Shown: piece after piece, positions 59,527 through 64,000 of the stretch
How positions within the stretch are numbered: position 1 is the stretch's first letter
Layout of the letters: each line of letters begins with the position of its first letter
NCBI RefSeq assembly: GCF_001546115.1
Contig: NZ_KQ955208.1
Span: forward strand, 1,443,005 to 1,507,004
DNA length: 64,000 nt
Reading direction: 5' to 3'
From: Paracoccus aminovorans
GTDB lineage: Bacteria > Pseudomonadota > Alphaproteobacteria > Rhodobacterales > Rhodobacteraceae
Translations under genes and position numbers: made by a program
Notes under the pieces: generated by a model
Database searches by the model: none
What the model was told of the DNA's origin: nothing
What the model saw: the letters and a program-made list of their open reading frames with translations, nothing else

Positions 59527-60434
59527 AGGCGGGGCGTCCCGAGACGCCCGGAGGCTCGGCTTCCGGCACGGGAATGGTCGAGACGGGTCCAGCCATCGGA
59601 AGTGCCGTGCAGGGGGCGGGGGCAGACGAAGCGGCAATTTCGGACTGGCATTGGGGCGCGGTCTTTCGCCGACCTGGCAAAGGCAGGAACATTCATGCGG
59701 CCGCTGGTTCTAAGGGCTGGGCGCTGCGGGCGCGCCGATGTCAGCCAGGAGGAGATGACGGCAGACGATCGTTGGGACCATCAGGAGCGGGATCGCGGAA
59801 ACGCGGCTAGGCGTCTCCGAAAGTGTTCTCGCCGCCGATCCCAAGTGGTTGCTCCTACGCCCTTCACAGCGCCGATGCGAGGGTGATGCAGATCCAAGGT
59901 GCCAATCGGCCCGCAAAGCTGACCGCCTATCGGCGCGCAATATTGGCGTCAGGTCAAGCGCTAGCGAGCAACACGCCGCTGTGGGTCTCGGTCGTTCGCG
60001 GGCTCTTGCTTCTCTTCGGGATCAGCACTTCGGCACTCCCATCATGGGATCAGAAGAGCGAGGCGGTCCAATCTGACTCGTGGTCTGACAACATGTGCTG
60101 TCGGAACTGGACTTCGGTAACGGGGTCGTCCCAGTCAAGCGGTTTTGCGCATACGGGATGTGCCGCCGGAGCGCGCGGTCTTGTTCTTTGAGAAAGTGAT
60201 CTGCTTCCCTGTTCGGCAGCCTTCGCCTGAGATCGACCCGGGTGCATGCTTCGGTCCGTGGTCAGCGCTGTGGCTGCCAACATGATGCTGGTTCAATGCA
60301 ATTCCGATGTGCCCATCTCATTGGCGTGCTCGATACGATCGGCATCAGTCCTGAGCACGGCATCACCGGAACCGCGTCCCGTGGGGACCTCGAAGGCCCG
60401 CGATCAGGCGGGCAGCAGTCTGGAATCTGTGTCT
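59527..60434. other. 0.9-kb region without an intact gene, IS110 flank
   Basis: A 7-bp hairpin (GGGCGTC-CCGA-GACGCCC, 59532-59549) follows the last gene and may be its terminator. The rest holds only short unrelated frames. Bases 60112-60151 match 55061-55100 at 35 of 40 positions; on the minus strand both can encode CAK-x-LD-x3-PVTE. The right-hand part is probably the non-coding end of the IS110 element. Confidence 0.45.
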
Positions 60435-61466
60435 TCAGCCGGCATGAAGCACGGGAATGTCAAAACGGAAGTCGGTGTCATCCTTCCACATCCGGTGCAG
60501 GATCACGGCGATGCGGCGGGCCAGCGCAACCATCGCGCGCTTGGCACCCCGACGGCGCGCAAGTTTTGCCGCCCAGGTTCGCAGCCAGCTCGCCCGTCCA
60601 CGATGCATCATGACGGTTGCGGCCTGGCACAGCGCGCGTCGAAGGTTGACGTCGCCTGCCTTGGTGATCCCGCCCGAGATGTCGCGCTCGCCCGACTGGT
60701 TGCGAGACGGCGTCAGGCCGACCCATGGTCCGACCTTCTTCGAGGATGTGAAGCGGGCGGGATCATCGACAGCGGATCGATAGGTCAACGCCACGACGGC
60801 GCCGATCCCGGGCATCGACATCAGCCGACGACAGACCGGATCTTCCTGGGAGAGTTGACGGACATTGCGTTCAAGACCCGCCAGCTCTCGCCGCAGCGCC
60901 GCGCGCGCGCGAAGCATGGGTTCGGTTGCCGCTTCCAGCATCGGGTTGCCCGCCGCCAGTTCGCGGATACGCTGTTCGAACCTGCCGCGGGATATGGTGC
61001 CAACCTTGAGCCCGAAGTTCCGCAGCAGCCCGCGCAGTGACATTTCCAGCGTGATAAACCCTTGTTGCACAGCCTTACGAGCGCTGAGCACCGCTCTAAC
61101 CTCCTGTGCAGACACCGATTTGCAATGAACGGGTCGGAACCAACCAAGATGAATCAGACGTGCAATACCCTCTGCATCCCGCCGGTCCGTCTTGATCGGC
61201 ATGGCCTTCAGGGCGCCTTTTACCTGTCTGGTTTCCATTAGAACGACAGGTAGTCCCGCATCTGACAACCCGCGATGCAGCCACTGCGACAAGGGGCCAG
61301 CCTCAAGCCCGACGGCGGCAATTGCGCCGTCCTGGTCGCAGATCCAGCACGACAGCGCTTTGGGCTCGCTGGCCACCTGCGCCTCCTTCACGATCTTCCC
61401 ATGCTCGCTGATCACGCAGATCGCGGTCTTCTCCAGCGACACATCCAGCCCGACAAACAGCTTCAT
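60435..61466 (-). CDS. IS110-family transposase (DEDD recombinase)
   Basis: A 343-residue protein. The N-terminal RuvC-like DEDD domain has FVGLDVSLEKTAIC (Asp), AVGLEAGPLSQWLHRGL (Glu) and IKTDRRDAEGIARLI (Asp/Asp). The C-terminal Tnp20 domain has LMSMPGIGAVVALTYRSAVD, KKVGPWVGLTPSRNQSGERD and ISGGITKAGDVNLRRALCQA with the conserved Ser. GGAGG upstream favours ATG 61466; an ATG at 61481 is possible. Elements of this family use a non-coding bridge RNA to choose target sites. The gene looks intact. Confidence 0.92.
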   Translation of the reverse strand: MKLFVGLDVSLEKTAICVISEHGKIVKEAQVASEPKALSCWICDQDGAIAAVGLEAGPLSQWLHRGLSDAGLPVVLMETRQVKGALKAMPIKTDRRDAEGIARLIHLGWFRPVHCKSVSAQEVRAVLSARKAVQQGFITLEMSLRGLLRNFGLKVGTISRGRFEQRIRELAAGNPMLEAATEPMLRARAALRRELAGLERNVRQLSQEDPVCRRLMSMPGIGAVVALTYRSAVDDPARFTSSKKVGPWVGLTPSRNQSGERDISGGITKAGDVNLRRALCQAATVMMHRGRASWLRTWAAKLARRRGAKRAMVALARRIAVILHRMWKDDTDFRFDIPVLHAG

Positions 61467-61481
61467 CCCGCAGTCCTCCAT

Positions 61482-61680
61482 GTAGATCCGATACGGGAAT
61501 GGCGCCAGCTTGCCCTCAATCTTGCAACGGTAACGGGCGGGTCGCGACGCAGGCCCCGTTACGGCATCTCATTGCGAACTCGTCTCGCCCTTCGTCCCGA
61601 AGGACACCTTCCCACCGGTGGTGAAACTCTTGCTTCTTTCCTAGACAATTATGTCTGGCGTAGCTTACTCCCGTAACCAG
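61482..61680 (-). ncRNA. Candidate IS110 bridge RNA region upstream of the transposase
   Basis: The non-coding end 5' of the transposase. It contains nested inverted repeats: GTAACGGG (61530-61537) with CCCGTTAC (61555-61562), enclosing the palindrome GTCGCGAC (61541-61548). In IS110-group elements the bridge RNA is encoded in this position. The exact ends and loops cannot be set by eye. Confidence 0.4.
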
Positions 61681-61749
61681 CGAAAATCGCTGCCATAAAC
61701 CCACATGAGAAGGGTGTCGAACTGGCGGATGGCGGGGATGGATTTTGGG

Positions 61750-61902
61750 CGGCGAAGTTGTGGAGGCACGACGGCGCAACCGGCGCTGGCCTGACGCTGT
61801 CAAGGCGCGGATTGTCGCGGCGACCTTTCAACCTGGGGCGACGGTGGCGGCTGTAGTACGGCGTCATGACATGCAGCCCCACCATCTTCGGAATGGCTAG
61901 GT
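61750..61902 (+). pseudogene. IS66-family orfA (TnpA) fragment
   Basis: The frame reads EVVEARRRNRRWPDAVKARI then VAATFQPGATVAAVVRRHDM and QPHHL before a stop, the N-terminal helix-turn-helix of IS66 orfA proteins. The remainder is cut off where the IS481-family element begins. No other IS66 gene is present. Confidence 0.7.
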
Positions 61903-61957
61903 GTTTGATCCCACGGTTTGATGGTGCGATCCATTCGTCGGAATGGAAGGAAGCACT

Positions 61958-63151
61958 ATGGGACAAGTTCGTCACGGCTGCGCCACGACCACGCACGCCA
62001 TTCGAGCAGCAATACAGCGATCGCAAGCTTCGATCGCGGCACTGAGCCAGGAGTTTGGGATCAATCCGAAGACCGTGGCGAAATGGCGTAACCGCGAGAC
62101 GGTCGAGGATTTGAAGACTGGGCCCAAGGAGCCCCGATCCTCCGTGCTCAGCAAGGCTGAGGAAGCAATGTTCGTTGCCTTTCGGCGTCACACGCTCTTG
62201 CCGCTGGACGACTGTCTCTATGCTCTACAGCCTTCGATCCCTCGCCTGACACGGTCAGCGCTGCATCGGTGCCTTCAGCGGCACGGCATCTCGCGCCTGC
62301 CTGAGATCGGCGGCGACAAGCCGAAGCGTCAGCGGTTCAAGCGCTATCCCATCGGTTTCTTCCACATGGATATCGCCGAAGTGCAGACGGCCGAGGGCAA
62401 GCTCTATCTCTTCGTGGCCATCGACCGAACGAGCAAGTTCGCGGTCACCCAACTCGTCGAAAAGGCTGACAGGAAGACCGCTTGGGAGTTCCTGGAGCAT
62501 CTACTGGAAGCCGTGCCCTATCGCATCCATACGATCCTGACGGACAACGGCATCCAGTTTGCCGAGCAGCCCAGGAACCGAAACACTGCCTACTCCTGGC
62601 CGATGCGCTTCGACATGATTTGCGAAGCCAACGGGATCGAACACAGGCTTACCAAGCCCAACCATCCTTGGACCAATGGCCAGGTCGAGCGGATGAACCG
62701 AACGATCAAGGAGGCTACCGTCAAACGCTTCCACTACGACACCCACGACCAACTCCGCACACATCTCATGGACTTCATGGCTGCCTACAACTTCGCTCGC
62801 AGGCTGAAGACGCTCAGCGGTCTCACGCCCTACGAATACATCTGCAAAGTCTGGACTTCAGAGCCGGACAGATTCATCGTCGATCCGATCCACCAGATGC
62901 CGGGACTGAACACTGACGGTGACAGCCGAGGTCATCCGTTATTCCGAGGAAACTCGGCATCTCTTCGAAGAGGCCGAAATTCTGGTCTATTACACCGAAG
63001 GCGGGGCGGCGCTGGGGGTTCGCCGCGGCGCCAGGCCTGGGACGCCATGTTGATGATCTTGCCGCCCTTGCCGCCCGCGATCATGTGTTTCGCGGCCGCT
63101 TGCATGCAGAAGAAGACCCCGGTCATGTTCACGGCGATGACGCGGTCGTAA
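61958..63151 (+). CDS. IS481-family transposase with altered 3' end
   Basis: The N-terminal HTH (MGQVRHGCATTTHAIRAAIQ, IAALSQEFGINPKTVAKWRN) is followed by a DDE integrase core: FFHMDIAEVQTAEGKLYLFV (Asp), ILTDNGIQFAE (Asp) and WTNGQVERMNRTIKEA (Glu). GGAAGGAAG precedes ATG 61958. Family proteins of this group end close to PIHQMPGLNT; here that codon (62912-62914) is followed not by a stop but by unrelated sequence to 63151. The element's right end was therefore probably lost in a deletion. The catalytic part is complete. Confidence 0.85.
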   Translation: MGQVRHGCATTTHAIRAAIQRSQASIAALSQEFGINPKTVAKWRNRETVEDLKTGPKEPRSSVLSKAEEAMFVAFRRHTLLPLDDCLYALQPSIPRLTRSALHRCLQRHGISRLPEIGGDKPKRQRFKRYPIGFFHMDIAEVQTAEGKLYLFVAIDRTSKFAVTQLVEKADRKTAWEFLEHLLEAVPYRIHTILTDNGIQFAEQPRNRNTAYSWPMRFDMICEANGIEHRLTKPNHPWTNGQVERMNRTIKEATVKRFHYDTHDQLRTHLMDFMAAYNFARRLKTLSGLTPYEYICKVWTSEPDRFIVDPIHQMPGLNTDGDSRGHPLFRGNSASLRRGRNSGLLHRRRGGAGGSPRRQAWDAMLMILPPLPPAIMCFAAACMQKKTPVMFTAMTRS

Positions 63152-63451
63152 TCGGCGCGGGTCACTTCCTCGACCGGGGCGGCGGTGAACAGCGCCGCGT
63201 TGTTGATGAGGATGTCGAGATGGCCGAACCGAGCCACGACCTCGGCGAAGCCCGCGTCGATGCTGTCCTGTTTCGTGACATCCGTCTGCACCGCGATGGC
63301 CTGCGGGCCAAGGCTTTCGGCGGCAGCGCGCACGGAATCGGCTTTGATGTCGGCCAAGGCCACACGGGCGCCCTCGGCGATATAGGTGCGGGCGAATTCC
63401 AGCCCGATGCCGCGTGCGGCGCCGGTGATGAGGGCGGTTTGCCTTGCAGTC

Positions 63452-63455
<4 letters not shown>
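63012..63455 (-). pseudogene. smoS: Sorbitol dehydrogenase SmoS (SDR), frameshifted and truncated
   Basis: Starts MRLQGK at 63455, overlapping the smoK stop (ATGA). One missing A in the AAA run after GGC shifts the frame; the corrected reading gives ALITGAARGIGLEFARTYIA. The rest is in frame: VALADIKADSVRAAAESLGP, LDILINNAALFTAAPVEEV and GKIINMASQA. Past RRGEP (about 63018) homology stops, so the catalytic Tyr-x3-Lys part is lost to the IS-associated rearrangement. Inactive. Confidence 0.8.

Positions 63456-64000
<545 letters not shown>

Overview
The window is GC-rich alphaproteobacterial DNA, most likely from Paracoccus (Rhodobacterales). The evidence is the catecholate-polyamine siderophore gene set (Paracoccus denitrificans is known to make parabactin), the smoK/smoS-type polyol genes, an IS repertoire common in Rhodobacterales and strongly GC-biased codon use. 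No tool was run. All calls come from reading motifs, overlaps and repeats directly.

Layout. (1) 1-6.6 kb: the 3' end of an NRPS gene (carrier protein plus thioesterase), a small membrane protein, a siderophore-type esterase, a YncE-like beta-propeller and a three-gene Fe-siderophore ABC importer. (2) 6.6-24 kb: housekeeping genes, mostly on the minus strand: PiT phosphate transporter, NUDIX, arfB, pbpC, ycjF/ycjX, an RTX-repeat protein, hrpB (plus strand), hdeD-like, fmt, two alpha/beta hydrolases, a calcineurin-type phosphoesterase and a diacylglycerol-kinase-like lipid kinase. (3) 24-30.3 kb: siderophore synthesis. entC, a stand-alone isochorismatase and entA lie on the plus strand; entE and a separate aryl carrier protein on the minus strand; a VibH-like free condensation enzyme follows. 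With region 1 this should make 2,3-dihydroxybenzoate, load it on the carrier and attach it to a polyamine and an NRPS-bound amino acid. (4) 30.3-34.56 kb: two small membrane proteins, tRNA-Gly(GCC), a cyclopropane-fatty-acid-synthase family gene and gnd.

(5) 34.58-48.35 kb: two mobile elements abutting in one tRNA-Cys gene. Element 1 (34581-44501) is bounded by an 84-bp perfect direct repeat reaching from the tRNA upstream region to the anticodon loop. It carries an initiator gene with phased internal palindromes, a Nu1-like DNA-binding protein, a capsid-like protein, head-tail genes including a GpZ-like protein, BrnT/BrnA, Arc-type repressors, an IS5-family insertion, AlpA/Xis-like proteins and a tyrosine integrase. 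It lacks portal, large terminase and tail genes, so it resembles a phage satellite or a deleted lambdoid prophage. Element 2 (44502 to about 48332) is decayed. It holds a type I-C cas3 cut in its C-terminal part and fused in frame to the catalytic domain of an integrase, a broken MobV/Pre-like relaxase and a broken initiator with similar palindromes. The only intact tRNA-Cys seems to be assembled from a 5' half at the end of element 1 and a 3' half at the end of element 2.

(6) 48.5-59.5 kb: subtilisin-like protease divergent from an ECF sigma/anti-sigma pair, an SLC13-type transporter, glycerate kinase, a secreted-type RTX protein, a hydrolase/DUF3182 pair and a TIGR02587/TIGR02588-type membrane pair. 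(7) 59.5-64 kb: insertion-sequence graveyard (IS110 family, an IS66 orfA fragment, IS481 family) that truncates the sorbitol/mannitol genes smoS and smoK, both of which also carry single-base frameshifts.
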